Source: Lysobacter sp. Root916 (GTDB lineage Bacteria; Pseudomonadota; Gammaproteobacteria; Xanthomonadales; Xanthomonadaceae). From it: a DNA stretch of 64,000 nt. Shown here piece by piece: positions 8,521 to 18,134 of the stretch. Each line of letters starts with the position of its first letter. The stretch's first letter is position 1. The position numbers and the translations under genes are program-made. The notes under the pieces were generated by a model. It saw nothing but the letters and a program-made list of their open reading frames with translations. It searched no databases and had not been told where the DNA came from. The DNA lies in the NCBI RefSeq assembly GCF_001429785.1, contig NZ_LMJF01000001.1, positions 874,474-938,473 on the forward strand, given 5' to 3'.

Positions 8521-8916
8521 ATGGCGAACCGCGAACGCCCCTTGTCACCGCATCTGCAGGTCTACGCCTGGCAGATCCAAATGGTGACCTCGATCGTGCA
8601 CCGGGCCACCGGTGTCATCCTTGCCATCGGCGGTCTCCTGATCGCCTGGGCGCTGGTCGCGCTGGCGGCCGGTCCCGAAGCCTGGGCCCAGTTCACCGCC
8701 TGCGCGCGCTCGCCGCTGGGCTTCCTGATCCTGTTCGGCTGGACCTGGGCCTTCGCCTACCATCTGATCAACGGCATCCGTCACCTGGTCCAGGACGCGG
8801 GTTACGCCTACCGCGTGGCGAGCTTCGTGCGCAACGGCTGGATCAGCGTGATCGGCAGCCTGGTGCTGACCGCCGTCATCTGGCTGGTCGCGATGATGCA
8901 GCGAGGTGGCGCATGA
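8521..8916 (+). CDS. sdhC: succinate dehydrogenase cytochrome b556 subunit
   Basis: A 131-residue inner-membrane anchor of complex II with three membrane helices. Family signatures: RPLSPHLQVY at the N-terminus, SIVHRATGV (residues 24-32, Ser/Arg near the quinone site) and AYHLINGIRHLVQD, whose second His (about residue 88) is the expected haem b ligand. The stop overlaps the sdhD start by 4 bp. Confidence 0.97.
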   Translation: MANRERPLSPHLQVYAWQIQMVTSIVHRATGVILAIGGLLIAWALVALAAGPEAWAQFTACARSPLGFLILFGWTWAFAYHLINGIRHLVQDAGYAYRVASFVRNGWISVIGSLVLTAVIWLVAMMQRGGA

Positions 8917-9305
8917 GCGGCCCCGGCAAGTTGCGCAATCCGCTCAAGACCGCGCGCGGCCTGGGCTCGGCGAAGGACGGCACCCATCACTTCGTGGTCC
9001 AGCGCGTCACCGCGATCGCGCTGATCTTCCTGAGCCTGTACGTGCTCGGCCTGGTGATCTCCTGGATCGGCGGCGACTACGCCGCGGTGCGCGCCTCGGT
9101 CGCCCACCCCTGCAACGCCGTGCTGCTGGTGGCGTTCCTGGTCGCGATGTTCTGGCACGCCAAGCTCGGCCTGCAGGTGATCATCGAGGATTACGTGAGC
9201 CACCACGGGCTGGCGCTCGCCTCGCAGCTGGCCGTCGTTTTCATTTGCGTCCTCGCTGCGCTCGCTAGCGTGCTCGCCGTTATCCGCATCGCGCTGGGAG
9301 CCTGA
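8913..9305 (+). CDS. sdhD: succinate dehydrogenase membrane anchor subunit
   Basis: A 130-residue protein with three membrane helices, N-terminal [26 protein letters not shown] and a later [16 protein letters not shown] segment. The His in WHAKLG is the predicted haem ligand and Asp/Tyr in EDY contributes to the quinone site in characterised SdhD. Translationally coupled to sdhC (ATGA overlap). The gap to sdhA is 2 bp. Confidence 0.96.
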   Translation: MSGPGKLRNPLKTARGLGSAKDGTHHFVVQRVTAIALIFLSLYVLGLVISWIGGDYAAVRASVAHPCNAVLLVAFLVAMFWHAKLGLQVIIEDYVSHHGLALASQLAVVFICVLAALASVLAVIRIALGA

Positions 9306-9307
9306 CC

Positions 9308-11101
9308 GTGGCCGCTGCTTACAAGATTCAAGAACACAAGTTCGACATGATCGTGGTCGGCGCCGGCGGCGCCGGCCTGCGCGCCACCTTCGGCCTGGCC
9401 CAGAAGGGCTTGAAGACCGCCTGCATCACCAAGGTGTTCCCGACCCGCTCGCACACCGTCGCCGCCCAGGGCGGCATCTCGGCCGCGCTGGCCAACATGG
9501 GCGAGGACGACTGGCGCTACCACTTCTTCGATACCGTCAAGGGTTCGGACTGGCTGGGCGACCAGGACGCGATCGAGTACATGTGCAAAGAGGCCATTCC
9601 GGCCATCATCGAACTCGAACACCAGGGCGTGCCGTTCTCGCGCACCGAAGAGGGCAAGATCTACCAGCGCCCGTTCGGCGGCATGACCACCAAGTACGGC
9701 GAAGGCCCGCCGGCCCAGCGCACCTGCGCCGCCGCCGACCGCACCGGCCACGCCATCCTGCACACCCTGTACCAGCAGTCGCTGGCGCACGACGCGCAGT
9801 TCTTCATCGAATACTTCGCGCTCGACCTGATCATGGACGCCGACGGCGCCTGCCGCGGCGTGCTCGCCCTGGACATGGCCGAGGGCACGCTGCACCTGTT
9901 CCGCGCCCAGGGCACGGTGCTGGCGACCGGCGGCTACGGCCGCGCCTATTTCTCCGCGACCTCGGCGCATACCTGCACCGGCGACGGCGGCGGCATGGCG
10001 CTGCGCGCCGGCCTGGGCCTGCAGGACATGGAGTTCGTGCAGTTCCACCCGACCGGCATCTACGGCGCCGGCTGCCTGATCACCGAAGGCGTGCGAGGCG
10101 AGGGCGGCATCCTGCGCAACAGCAACGGCGAGCGCTTCATGGAGCGCTACGCGCCCAGCGTGAAGGACCTGGCGCCGCGCGACATGGTCAGCCGTTCGAT
10201 GACCATCGAGATCCGCGAAGGCCGCGGCGTCGGCGAGCACAAGGACCACATCCTGCTCGACCTGACCCACCTGGGCCCGGAAGTGATCCACGAAAAGCTG
10301 CCGGGCATCGCCGAGTCGGCGCGCATCTTCGCCAACGTCGACGTCGAGAAGGAACCGATCCCGGTCATTCCGACCGTCCACTACAACATGGGCGGCATCC
10401 CGACCAACTACCACGGCGAAGTCGTGCAGTTGAAGAACGGCAACCCCGATGCGGTGGTGCCGGGCCTGTACGCGATCGGCGAAGCGGCCTGCGTGTCGGT
10501 GCACGGCGCCAACCGCCTGGGTTCCAACTCGCTGTTGGACCTGGTGGTGTTCGGCCGCGCGGTCGCCAACCGCTGCGCCGAGACCGTCAAGCCCGACGCG
10601 CCGCAGCCGCGTCTGGCCGCGGACGCCTGCGACGTCGCCTTGGCGCGCCTGGACAAGCTGCGCAACGCCAACGGCGGCACGCCCACCGCGGTCATCCGCG
10701 ACAAGATGCAGCGCACCATGCAGGCCGACGCCGCGGTGTTCCGCACCGGCGAGACGCTCAGCGACGGCGTGCGCAAGATCCGCGAGATCCACGCTTCGTT
10801 CGCCGACGTCAAGGTCAGCGACCGTTCGCTGATCTGGAACTCGGACCTGATCGAGACCTACGAGCTGTCCAACCTGCTCGGTCAGGCCCTGGCGACCATC
10901 GTCTCGGCCGAGAACCGCACCGAGTCGCGCGGCGCCCACGCCCGCGAGGACTTCCCGACGCGCAACGACGAGCAGTGGCAGAAGCACACGCTGTGCTACG
11001 TCGATGAGAGCGGCAAGACCAGCATCGACTATCGCCCGGTGCACAACTACACGCTCACCGACGACGTCGCCTACGTCCCGCCCAAGGAGCGTAAGTACTG
11101 A
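9308..11101 (+). CDS. sdhA: succinate dehydrogenase flavoprotein subunit
   Basis: A 597-residue FAD subunit that oxidises succinate to fumarate in the TCA cycle. Visible: dinucleotide-binding GAGGAGLRA (residues about 18-26), the covalent-FAD histidine in [10 protein letters not shown] (about residue 50), [16 protein letters not shown], the catalytic [17 protein letters not shown] region and C-terminal PPKERKY. Length is standard. It starts at GTG 9308, 2 bp after the sdhD stop; the next ATG would remove part of the FAD domain. Confidence 0.97.
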   Translation: MAAAYKIQEHKFDMIVVGAGGAGLRATFGLAQKGLKTACITKVFPTRSHTVAAQGGISAALANMGEDDWRYHFFDTVKGSDWLGDQDAIEYMCKEAIPAIIELEHQGVPFSRTEEGKIYQRPFGGMTTKYGEGPPAQRTCAAADRTGHAILHTLYQQSLAHDAQFFIEYFALDLIMDADGACRGVLALDMAEGTLHLFRAQGTVLATGGYGRAYFSATSAHTCTGDGGGMALRAGLGLQDMEFVQFHPTGIYGAGCLITEGVRGEGGILRNSNGERFMERYAPSVKDLAPRDMVSRSMTIEIREGRGVGEHKDHILLDLTHLGPEVIHEKLPGIAESARIFANVDVEKEPIPVIPTVHYNMGGIPTNYHGEVVQLKNGNPDAVVPGLYAIGEAACVSVHGANRLGSNSLLDLVVFGRAVANRCAETVKPDAPQPRLAADACDVALARLDKLRNANGGTPTAVIRDKMQRTMQADAAVFRTGETLSDGVRKIREIHASFADVKVSDRSLIWNSDLIETYELSNLLGQALATIVSAENRTESRGAHAREDFPTRNDEQWQKHTLCYVDESGKTSIDYRPVHNYTLTDDVAYVPPKERKY

Positions 11102-11182
11102 TCGGCCCACACGGCGCGCGCCGCAATGCGCGCCGGCACCGCACCCGACCCCAGTACCGACGCTAGCCGAGAGATTGCCAGC

Positions 11183-11965
11183 ATGGCCGAATTCGCCCTA
11201 CCGAAGAACTCGCAGATCCAGAAGGGCCGCCATTGGGCGACGCCGGGCGCCAAGCAGCCGCGCACCTTCAAGGTCTACCGCTGGAACCCCGACGACGGCA
11301 TGAACCCGCGCGTGGACACCTACGAGGTGGACTTGGCGACCTGCGGCCCGATGGTTCTCGATGCCTTGATCAAGATCAAGAACGAGATCGATCCGACCCT
11401 GACGTTCCGCCGCTCCTGCCGCGAGGGCATCTGCGGTTCCTGCGCGATGAACATCGACGGCACCAACACCCTGGCCTGCACGCGCGCGATCGCGGACTGC
11501 GGCAAGGCCGAGGTGCCGATCTATCCGCTGCCGCACATGGACGTGGTCAAGGATCTGGTGCCGGACCTGACCCACTTCTACGCCCAGTACGCCTCGATCA
11601 AGCCCTGGCTGCGCACCCAGAGCGCAACCCCGTCCGATCGCGAGCGCCTGCAGTCGCCGGAAGACCGCAAGAAGCTCGACGGCCTGTACGAGTGCATCCT
11701 GTGCGCCTGCTGCTCGACCAGCTGCCCCAGCTACTGGTGGAACGGCGACCGTTACCTAGGCCCGGCGATCCTGCTGCAGGCCTACCGCTGGATCGTCGAC
11801 TCGCGCGACGAGGACACCGGTGCGCGCCTGGACGACCTGGAAGATCCGTTCAAGCTCTACCGCTGCCACACCATCATGAACTGCGCGCGCACCTGCCCGA
11901 AGGGTCTGAACCCCGCGCAGGCAATCGGCGAGATCAAGAAGCTGATGCTGGCGCGTCGCGTCTAA
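11183..11965 (+). CDS. sdhB: succinate dehydrogenase iron-sulfur subunit
   Basis: A 260-residue subunit that carries three Fe-S clusters between SdhA and the quinone. The [2Fe-2S] ligands are in [12 protein letters not shown] plus a later LAC. The [4Fe-4S] motif is [16 protein letters not shown]. The [3Fe-4S] motif is [20 protein letters not shown] at 11183 follows an 81 bp gap after sdhA, with GAGAG upstream. A short inverted repeat GTCGCGT/ACGCGAC (11955-11972) spans the stop codon but has no T-run. Confidence 0.97.
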   Translation: MAEFALPKNSQIQKGRHWATPGAKQPRTFKVYRWNPDDGMNPRVDTYEVDLATCGPMVLDALIKIKNEIDPTLTFRRSCREGICGSCAMNIDGTNTLACTRAIADCGKAEVPIYPLPHMDVVKDLVPDLTHFYAQYASIKPWLRTQSATPSDRERLQSPEDRKKLDGLYECILCACCSTSCPSYWWNGDRYLGPAILLQAYRWIVDSRDEDTGARLDDLEDPFKLYRCHTIMNCARTCPKGLNPAQAIGEIKKLMLARRV

Positions 11966-12085
11966 ACGCGACGCTAGCGGCCCGTTCGCGGCGACCTGCC
12001 CTCTCTCCCGCCTGCGGGGCGGGGGCAGCGCAGCTCCGCGAGCCCGGCTACCATCCCCATCTAGCCCGACACCGACAGGCGAGCG

Positions 12086-12508
12086 ATGGACCCCAAGCAG
12101 TTGTTCCTGCCCGCCGCCGCGATGGCGGCGCTGACCTGCCTGGTCTGGATCCGTCTGTATGTGGTCCGTATCGGCCAGATGCGGCGCGAGCGCATCCACC
12201 CGCAGGCGGTGGCGACCTCGGCCCAGGCCAGCGCCCGGCTCACTCAGAGCGCGGCCGCCGACAATTTCCGCAACCTGTTCGAACTGCCGGTGCTGCTGTA
12301 CCTGGCGCTGACCGTGGCGGCCATGACCTCGCTGGGCGATCGGGTCGTATTGAGCCTGGCCTGGAGCTTCGTGGCGCTGCGCGTCGTCCACAGCGCCATC
12401 CATTGCGGCTACAACCGGGTCATGCACCGGTTCGCGGTCTACGTCGCCGGCGCCTTGGCGCTGTGGTCGCTGTGGGCTTATCTGGCCTGGGGGCTGTTGC
12501 GCGCATGA
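12086..12508 (+). CDS. MAPEG family membrane protein
   Basis: A 140-residue protein with four hydrophobic helices in the MAPEG layout (membrane-associated eicosanoid and glutathione metabolism superfamily). The characteristic central block is AAADNFRNLFELPVLLYLAL (FRNLFELPVLFY-like), followed by RVVHSAIHCGYNRVMHRF, the usual R-x-x-H-x-x-x-H-x-x-x-N-x-x-x-R signature. Substrate unknown. It opens a run of overlapping genes: its stop overlaps the next start by 4 bp. Confidence 0.88.
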   Translation: MDPKQLFLPAAAMAALTCLVWIRLYVVRIGQMRRERIHPQAVATSAQASARLTQSAAADNFRNLFELPVLLYLALTVAAMTSLGDRVVLSLAWSFVALRVVHSAIHCGYNRVMHRFAVYVAGALALWSLWAYLAWGLLRA

Positions 12509-13200
12509 AGAGCTCGATCCCCTGGTCGGATGCGGGCGCGATGTTTTCGCGACCTGGCCCTGGCTGGCGCGGAGGGTGGCTGGCGCTTGCCCTGGGCGCA
12601 GCGCTCTGGAGCCTGGCCGCCCCGGCCGCCGACAACGCCCAAACCGATCGGCTGGCGCTGGCGCGCGAGTACGTCGCCAACGCCAAGCCGCACGGCTTCC
12701 TCGAGCATCTGCCGCCGCCCGATCCGGACGCCGACACCGATCGGCTGCGGCTCGCGCGCGCGGTGCGCGCCATGCCGCGCGAGGTCCTGGCGCAATCCCT
12801 GGCGGTGGCCCTGGCCGAACGCGCCAGCCTCGAACAACTGCGCGAGGCCGCGGCCTACGCCCGATCCGACGCCGGCCGTTTCGCGGCCGACTGCTTCGCG
12901 CGCATGCCTTTCGCCGGAGCGCGCGGCGAGGGCTGCTTCGGCAGCGACGAAGACCAGCAGCCCTTGTTCGCGCAGGTGGTGGCAGCCCAGTCGGGCGTGC
13001 CCGGGCAGGTGTACCAATTGGCGGCGCAGGGCATGCAGGGCGCCATCGCCGATGCGCTGCGCGCCCTGATGGCCAGCGACGACGATACCCGCCGTTTTTT
13101 CGACGATTACTGCGCTCGCCAACCGCAAGCCGGTCCATGTCCATCCTTGCGCCCGCCCAGCGGGGCGACGCCCACCGCCGAGAGCCGCATCCATGACTGA
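12505..13200 (+). CDS. secreted four-cysteine protein, paralogue A
   Basis: A 231-residue protein of unknown function with a basic/hydrophobic N-terminal export signal ending near APAADNA. The mature part begins TDRLALAREYVANAKPHGFL and contains EQLREAAAYARSDAGRFAADC. This Y-x-R-S-D-A-G-R stretch recalls DUF2059 proteins (remote, inferred). Four cysteines (DC, GC, DYC, GPC) are conserved in the next two genes, suggesting two disulfides in the periplasm. ATG overlaps the MAPEG stop (ATGA). First of three tandem paralogues. Confidence 0.8.
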   Translation: MKSSIPWSDAGAMFSRPGPGWRGGWLALALGAALWSLAAPAADNAQTDRLALAREYVANAKPHGFLEHLPPPDPDADTDRLRLARAVRAMPREVLAQSLAVALAERASLEQLREAAAYARSDAGRFAADCFARMPFAGARGEGCFGSDEDQQPLFAQVVAAQSGVPGQVYQLAAQGMQGAIADALRALMASDDDTRRFFDDYCARQPQAGPCPSLRPPSGATPTAESRIHD

Positions 13201-13909
13201 CCGTACCCAGCCACGCCGCCCGCGCACGCGTCGCGCCAGGATCGCGCTGTCGAGTCTGCTGGCGCTGGCGCTGCCGTGGTCGCTGTCGGCCGCGCCTGCG
13301 GAGGCGACGGCCGACCGGTTGGGCGTCGCGCGCGACTACGTCGTGAGCGCGCGCTTCGTCGACCTGCTGGACGGCATGATCAACTACATGGCGGCCAATC
13401 CCGCCGCTCCGGAAAGCGCGGACGACCTGGCCATGAAGCGCCGCATCGTGCGCGACCTGTCGCGCGATGTCATCGCCGATTCGTTGGCCCGCTCGCTTGC
13501 GGCCAATGCGTCGCTCGACGTGTTGAAGGCCGGTCTGGCCCACGCCAGGAGCGATATCGGCCGGCTCGAGTTCGGTTGCATGTCGCGCTGGCCGCAGCCA
13601 GCCGAGGGCTACCAAGCCTGTCTCGAGGCCGGCGCCAGCAAGGCCCAAATCCTGCGCATGGCCGAGCACGGCGAAACCGAATCCGGCTGGCCCCTGGTCA
13701 ACAAGTTGCTCAAGGGCGACGCCATCGTCACTGCTTTGAATGCCTCCACCCGCGACCTGGCTTCGCGCGACTCCGAAATCGCCGCGCAGCTGGCCGACTA
13801 CTGCAAGCGCAAGCCGAGCGAGGGTATGTGCGGATACAGCGCGGACGCTACCGCGGAGCAGGCTACGAGCGCAGATGGCGCGGCGGGAGACGACGATGAG
13901 CGGCCTTGA
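13193..13909 (+). CDS. secreted four-cysteine protein, paralogue B
   Basis: A 238-residue protein with an arginine-rich n-region and an export signal ending at SAAPAEA. The mature region shares with its neighbours the pattern ADRLGVARDYVVSARFVDLLDGM, LKAGLAHARSDIGRLEFGC, then ...YQAC...DYCKRKPSEGMCG. It is the most divergent of the three: Asp-Ala-Gly-Arg becomes DIGR. Start overlaps the previous stop by 8 bp. Unknown function; periplasmic location inferred. Confidence 0.8.
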   Translation: MTDRTQPRRPRTRRARIALSSLLALALPWSLSAAPAEATADRLGVARDYVVSARFVDLLDGMINYMAANPAAPESADDLAMKRRIVRDLSRDVIADSLARSLAANASLDVLKAGLAHARSDIGRLEFGCMSRWPQPAEGYQACLEAGASKAQILRMAEHGETESGWPLVNKLLKGDAIVTALNASTRDLASRDSEIAAQLADYCKRKPSEGMCGYSADATAEQATSADGAAGDDDERP

Positions 13910-14666
13910 GGGCGGCGCCATGGCCGCGGTGCGGGCGCACGGCGCGCGCGCCGTCTCGGCTGCCGACACCTGGGCCGCGTCCGCGATGGTTCGAGGTTCC
14001 CGGCCACGGTCCTCGCGCACGCTGCGCAACGTCACGATGCGATTCGTCCTCGCGGGCGTTTTGACGGGCTGGGCCGGTAGCGTCTGTGCGGCCGAGCCCG
14101 CCGCCGCCGACGAGCGCCTAAGCCTGGCGCGCGACTACGTGGCCACGGGCCGGGTGCTGGCGCTGTTCGATCGCATGGTCTCGGCCGACCCGCCGGCCGA
14201 CCCCGACGACCGTATGCTCACGCGCATCCTGCGCGATGCGCCGCGCGAGGTCATGAACGAAACCCTGGCCCAGGGCTTGGCCAAGACGGCGAGCGTGGCC
14301 CAGTTGCGCGAGGCCTTGGACTACGTCCGCTCGGACGCGGGGCGCTTCGAGTCCGAATGTTACGCGCGCTGGCGCCTGGAAGCCGGGCAGCCGCCCAACT
14401 GCTTCAAGGACGACGTCGACAACAAGTTCTTCCCAAAGATCGTCAAGGCGAATCTCGGCGCGCCGGGTGAAGTTCGCGCCCTGGCGGTGGAGCCGATGGA
14501 AACCGCGCTATGGGACGCACTGCAAGTGCTGAAGGCGCGCGACGCGGAGGTCGCCCGCTTCATGGTCGATTACTGCAGCCGTAACCCAGACATCGGTTTA
14601 TGCGTGGGGCCGGGCAAAGGGACCGAAGCGAAGGCGGCACCGACCCAGGAGACCGGTCATGACTGA
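13896..14666 (+). CDS. secreted four-cysteine protein, paralogue C
   Basis: A 256-residue protein if started at 13896; in-frame ATGs at 13986 and 14037 would give a more usual signal peptide (from 14037: [21 protein letters not shown]). The mature part has [41 protein letters not shown], then NCF and [12 protein letters not shown], matching paralogues A and B including four cysteines. It overlaps paralogue B by 14 bp and sdhE by 8 bp, so it is in the same transcript as an SDH maturation factor. Function unknown. Confidence 0.8.
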   Translation: MSGLEGGAMAAVRAHGARAVSAADTWAASAMVRGSRPRSSRTLRNVTMRFVLAGVLTGWAGSVCAAEPAAADERLSLARDYVATGRVLALFDRMVSADPPADPDDRMLTRILRDAPREVMNETLAQGLAKTASVAQLREALDYVRSDAGRFESECYARWRLEAGQPPNCFKDDVDNKFFPKIVKANLGAPGEVRALAVEPMETALWDALQVLKARDAEVARFMVDYCSRNPDIGLCVGPGKGTEAKAAPTQETGHD

Positions 14667-14907
14667 CGACGTCGAACTGCGGCGCCTGCGCTGGCGCAGC
14701 CGCCGCGGCATGCGCGAGCTGGATCAGCTGTTCGGCCGCTACCTCGACCGCGCCTGGGCGCAGGATTCCGAAGCCCAGCGCGGCGTTTTCCTACGCTTGC
14801 TGGATTGCGAGGACGATAAGCTCTGGCGCTGGTTCATGGGCTACGACGCTTGTCCCGATGCCGAACTCGACGCGCTCATCCAACGCATCCGCGCCATGCC
14901 GGCTTGA
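14659..14907 (+). CDS. sdhE: SdhE (CptB) FAD assembly factor
   Basis: An 82-residue protein needed for covalent flavinylation of SdhA (E. coli SdhE/YgfY, SDHAF2 in mitochondria). The RGMRELD motif at residues 16-22 is the family RGxxE element that contacts SdhA, followed by [23 protein letters not shown] and a [12 protein letters not shown] tail. It is separated from sdhB by the MAPEG gene and three paralogues but lies on the same strand. It starts inside the preceding gene (8 bp overlap). Confidence 0.93.
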   Translation: MTDDVELRRLRWRSRRGMRELDQLFGRYLDRAWAQDSEAQRGVFLRLLDCEDDKLWRWFMGYDACPDAELDALIQRIRAMPA

Positions 14908-15304
14908 ATGGCGGCCCTCGCGCGGGCTCGCCTGCGCGCTGGTCGCGATCGGGCTGCTCGCCGCCGGTGCGGTCCTGAGCAGCGAATTGCCGGCGCCGGG
15001 GTCGTTGCCCTTGGCCGCGGGCGCCGCGCTCTACGGCGCCTGGCTGGCGCGGCGGGAGCTGCGCAGCGCGCCGCAGCAACTGGTCGTATCGGCCGACGCG
15101 GTCTCCCTGGACGGCGCGCCCCTGGACCAGCCGGCCCTGCAATGGCGCGGTCCGCTGGCGTTTCTGCGCTATCGCGACGGCTGCGGCCGGCTCCGGTACC
15201 GGATCTGGTGGCCCGACACCCTGGATTCCACCGGCCGTCGTGAACTGCGGCTGGCTTGGCCGGTCCAAACGCCTACGCCCGATTCGCTTTCGATGGCACC
15301 ATAG
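14858..15304 (+). CDS. CptA/YgfX-like membrane protein
   Basis: A 148-residue protein with two membrane helices near the N-terminus ([18 protein letters not shown] and [14 protein letters not shown]), then a soluble beta-rich part ([39 protein letters not shown]). This is the YgfX/CptA layout; the family is encoded beside sdhE in many gammaproteobacteria. The only in-frame ATG before the helices is 14858, overlapping sdhE by 50 bp; a start nearer 14900 would need a non-standard codon. A nearer ATG at 14908 is in another frame. YgfX was described as a toxin partner of SdhE in E. coli, a role that is disputed. Confidence 0.72.
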   Translation: MPNSTRSSNASAPCRLEWRPSRGLACALVAIGLLAAGAVLSSELPAPGSLPLAAGAALYGAWLARRELRSAPQQLVVSADAVSLDGAPLDQPALQWRGPLAFLRYRDGCGRLRYRIWWPDTLDSTGRRELRLAWPVQTPTPDSLSMAP

Positions 15305-15310
15305 CCGGAT

Positions 15311-16555
15311 ATGTTCAAACCTATTCCTGTCGCCATCGGCCTGCGCTACCTGCGCGCCAAGCGCCGCAACGGCTTCATCTCCTTCATCTCGCTGGCCTCG
15401 ATCGCGGGCATCGCCCTGGGCGTGACCGCCCTGATCACCACCCTGGCGGTGATGAGCGGCTTCCAGCGCGAAATCCGCGACCGCATGCTGCAGATGGCCG
15501 CGCACGCCACCGTCAGTGCCTACGGCGAGCCGCTCACCGACTGGCAGCGCGCCGTCGACGCCGCCATCGCCGACAAGCGCGTGGCCGGCGCGGCGCCCTA
15601 CATCGAGAAGGAGACCCTGCTGTCCGGCGCGCGCAACCAGCCCGCGATGGTGCGCGGCGTGCTGCCGGCCGAGGAGGGCAAGGTTTCGGTGCTGGCCGAG
15701 AAGATGGTCCAGGGCAAGCTCGATTCGCTTACCCCCGGCAGCTACAACATCGTGCTCGGCAAGGAACTGGCGGCGTGGCTGGGCGTCGGGGTCGGCGACA
15801 GCGTGGTGATGATGACCTCCGACTTCCGCAGCACCCCGATGGGCGCGCTGCCGCAGCTCAAACGCTTCACCGTCAGCGGCATCTTCGAAGCCGGCTATAA
15901 CGAGTTCGACAAGGGCCTGGCGGTGGTCAACCTGCGCGACATCCAGCGCGTGCTGCGCATGGGCGACGGCGTCACTGGGGTGCGCCTGAGGCTGCACGAC
16001 ATGGACCTGGCCTGGGACGTGGCGCGCGATCTCGCGATCGGTCTGGGCGGGCCCTACAACGTCAGCGACTGGACCAGCGACAACGCCAATATGTTTCGCG
16101 CGCTGAAGATGGAAAAAACCATCATGGCGATCCTGCTGTCGCTGATCATCGCGATGGGCGCGTTCAACCTGGTGTCCTCGCAGGTGATGCTGGTCACCGA
16201 CAAGCAGGCCGACATCGCGATCCTGCGCACCTTGGGCCTGACCCCGCGCGGGGTGATGCAGGTGTTCGTGGTACAGGGCACCCTGATCGGCGTGATCGGC
16301 ACCGTGCTGGGCGTGATCGGCGGCATCGTCCTCACCCTCAACCTCGAACACATCCTCAAGGCCATCGAGAAGGTGCTGGGCGTGCAGTTGTTGCCCGAGG
16401 ACGTCTACTACATCACCGGCCTGCCCACCGATCTGCAATCCGGCGACGTGGTCGCGATCGCCGCGGTCGCGCTGGCGATGGCCTTCGTCGCCACCATCTA
16501 TCCCGCCTGGCGCGCCGCGCGCACGGCTCCGGCGGAGGCGCTGCGCTATGAGTAA
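15311..16555 (+). CDS. lolC: LolC/LolE-type lipoprotein-releasing ABC permease
   Basis: A 414-residue inner-membrane permease that extracts lipoproteins for transfer to LolA. N-terminal [21 protein letters not shown] helix, a large periplasmic domain (about residues 50-265), then three C-terminal helices with the FtsX-like [16 protein letters not shown] coupling segment and the end motif [18 protein letters not shown]. Only one permease gene is present, so the transporter may be a homodimer (LolF-type) or the second gene is elsewhere. It overlaps lolD by 8 bp. Confidence 0.92.
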   Translation: MFKPIPVAIGLRYLRAKRRNGFISFISLASIAGIALGVTALITTLAVMSGFQREIRDRMLQMAAHATVSAYGEPLTDWQRAVDAAIADKRVAGAAPYIEKETLLSGARNQPAMVRGVLPAEEGKVSVLAEKMVQGKLDSLTPGSYNIVLGKELAAWLGVGVGDSVVMMTSDFRSTPMGALPQLKRFTVSGIFEAGYNEFDKGLAVVNLRDIQRVLRMGDGVTGVRLRLHDMDLAWDVARDLAIGLGGPYNVSDWTSDNANMFRALKMEKTIMAILLSLIIAMGAFNLVSSQVMLVTDKQADIAILRTLGLTPRGVMQVFVVQGTLIGVIGTVLGVIGGIVLTLNLEHILKAIEKVLGVQLLPEDVYYITGLPTDLQSGDVVAIAAVALAMAFVATIYPAWRAARTAPAEALRYE

Positions 16556-17267
16556 TCCGCAAGCCGAAATGGCCGACGACGCGGTGATCCGCTGCTCCGG
16601 CCTGGCCATGACCTACGCCGAGGGCAAGATGCGCACGCCGGTGTTCGACGGCCTGGACCTGGCGGTGGAGCGCGGCGAGACCGTCGCCATCCTCGGCGCG
16701 TCCGGCGCCGGCAAGAGCACCCTGCTGCATTTGCTCGGCGGTCTCGACACCCCGACCGCGGGCGAGGTCTTCGTCGCCGGGCGGCGCATGAACGCCTTGT
16801 CCGACGCCGCCCGCGGCGCGCTGCGCAACCAGGCGCTGGGCTTCGTCTATCAGTTCCACCACCTGCTGCCCGAGTTCACCGCGCTGGAGAACGTGATGCT
16901 GCCGGTGCTGTTGGCTGGCGCGGCCGTGCCCGACGCCAGCCAGCGCGCCAAGGCGCTGCTGGAATCGGTCGGCCTGGGCCATCGTCTCGAACACAAGCCC
17001 GGCGAGCTGTCCGGCGGCGAGCGCCAGCGCGCCGCGGTCGCGCGCGCCCTGGTCAACAAGCCTGCGTGCGTGCTCGGCGACGAGCCCACCGGCAACCTGG
17101 ACGAGAAGACCGCCGCGACCGTGTTCGAGCTGATGCTGGCCTTGAACCGCGAGCAGGGCACCAGCCTGGTTCTGGTCACCCACGACCGCCGCCTCGCGCG
17201 CCGCCTGGATCGCGTGCTGGAGCTGCACGAAGGCAAGCTGCGCCAGCTGGCGGCCAGCGAGGTCTGA
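16548..17267 (+). CDS. lolD: lipoprotein-releasing ABC transporter ATPase
   Basis: A 239-residue cytoplasmic ATPase. Walker [10 protein letters not shown] (about residues 47-55), Q-loop in [20 protein letters not shown] (the LolD/MacB-type [11 protein letters not shown]), ABC signature LSGGERQR, Walker [13 protein letters not shown] and switch LVTHD. Translationally coupled to the permease. Confidence 0.96.
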   Translation: MSNPQAEMADDAVIRCSGLAMTYAEGKMRTPVFDGLDLAVERGETVAILGASGAGKSTLLHLLGGLDTPTAGEVFVAGRRMNALSDAARGALRNQALGFVYQFHHLLPEFTALENVMLPVLLAGAAVPDASQRAKALLESVGLGHRLEHKPGELSGGERQRAAVARALVNKPACVLGDEPTGNLDEKTAATVFELMLALNREQGTSLVLVTHDRRLARRLDRVLELHEGKLRQLAASEV

Positions 17268-17275
17268 TCGCGGAT

Positions 17276-17307
17276 AGGTCCGGTCCGCCGGACCTGAGCT
17301 TCGCTCA
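17276..17307. terminator. double hairpin between convergent lolD and CPCC gene
   Basis: AGGTCCGG/CCGGACCT stem (17276-17283, 17288-17295) immediately followed by TGAGC-TTC-GCTCA (17295-17307) and GATTTCTTC. It probably terminates lolD transcription. The minus-strand neighbour ends at 17305. Confidence 0.6.
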
Positions 17308-17559
17308 GATTTCTTCGGGGCGCGGCGCGCGCACGCGCGGCAGGAAGCGCCTGTGACACGCACCGAACTGGCCGTAGTTGAGTCTGGCCAGGCTCAAGCT
17401 GAGCTCGCCATTCGGCCCGCCGCGGACCTCATCGGCGTCGGCGTCGTCCTGGCCGTCGTCCTCCCAGCAGCACACCGCGCAGATCTCGTAAGCGCGACGC
17501 TCATCCAAGGTTTTGCAGCCGGAGCAAGGGCAGCGCAGCGGTAACTCGTTTGCGGCCAT
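17305..17559 (-). CDS. CPCC family cysteine-rich protein
   Basis: An 84-residue protein with the CPCC-family pattern: RCPCSGCKTLDERRAYEICAVCCWEDDGQDD and then GGPNGELSLSLARLNYGQFG. The four Cys (CPCSGC...CAVCC) probably bind zinc. No experimentally known function. Convergent with lolD; starts at ATG 17559. Confidence 0.82.
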   Translation of the reverse strand: MAANELPLRCPCSGCKTLDERRAYEICAVCCWEDDGQDDADADEVRGGPNGELSLSLARLNYGQFGACHRRFLPRVRAPRPEEI

Positions 17560-17593
17560 GCGGGTGACCTGGGCTCTGCGCGTGTGTTGGATT

Positions 17594-17998
17594 CTAGCTG
17601 TCCGTGTCCCGCCGGTGCTCCAGGGCGTTCATCGCCGCGCCGGCGCCCACGAAGGCCAGCAGGCCCGCCAGCACCAGTTCCCAGGCTTCGCTGCCAGCGA
17701 TGCCGTTCCTGACGAAGAAGATCGCTGCGCCGATGCAGAACAGCAGCAGCACCAGGTCGGCCCAGGGCAGGGGCTTGCGGCCTTGCTCGGACTGCTCGCC
17801 GTAAACCCGATCCATCCGCCGCCCGACTGCGGCCCGCACCCGATTCGTGCGCTCGTCCGTCTCGCCGAACATGTGCCTCGATTTCTCCAGTATCTCCAGG
17901 TCGAGCTTGATCTTGTCGCGGCGCGACTTGGTGCGCAGCTGATGCAGCCAGGCGATCGCGCCGCCCAGCAGGGCCAGCGCGGAGAGAATCGCTTCCAT
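17594..17998 (-). CDS. small two-helix membrane protein, unknown
   Basis: A 134-residue protein from ATG 17998: an N-terminal membrane helix (ILSALALLGGAIAWLHQL), a charged cytoplasmic stretch (RTKSRRDKIKLDLEILEKSRH), and two C-terminal helices (WADLVLLLFCIGAAIFF and ELVLAGLLAFVGAGAAM). An AGGAGG lies 19 bp upstream of that ATG and 4 bp upstream of an in-frame TTG, so the start is uncertain. The open frame reaches 18217 but the upstream part is not protein-like. Not recognised. Confidence 0.6.
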   Translation of the reverse strand: MEAILSALALLGGAIAWLHQLRTKSRRDKIKLDLEILEKSRHMFGETDERTNRVRAAVGRRMDRVYGEQSEQGRKPLPWADLVLLLFCIGAAIFFVRNGIAGSEAWELVLAGLLAFVGAGAAMNALEHRRDTDS

Positions 17999-18134
17999 GT
18001 TGATGTCGGACAAAAGGCCTCCTCGAAGCTGCGCGCGTATCAAGCGGAATCGTCGGCGAGGTCGGCGCGACCCTGTCGCCGCGGAGCGGTATTCGAATCT
18101 TCGGTTTGCCGTCGCCGACGGGTGGCCTGCGCGC

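Noticed and set aside
9191-11110. A 639-codon minus-strand frame over sdhA
   Set aside because: Antisense to a fully conserved sdhA; composition is typical of frame shadows in GC-rich genomes.
14908-15243. ATG at 14908 right after sdhE as the start of a 111-residue gene
   Set aside because: The frame encodes an Arg/Ala-rich shadow; the overlapping frame has two membrane helices and YgfX-like sequence.
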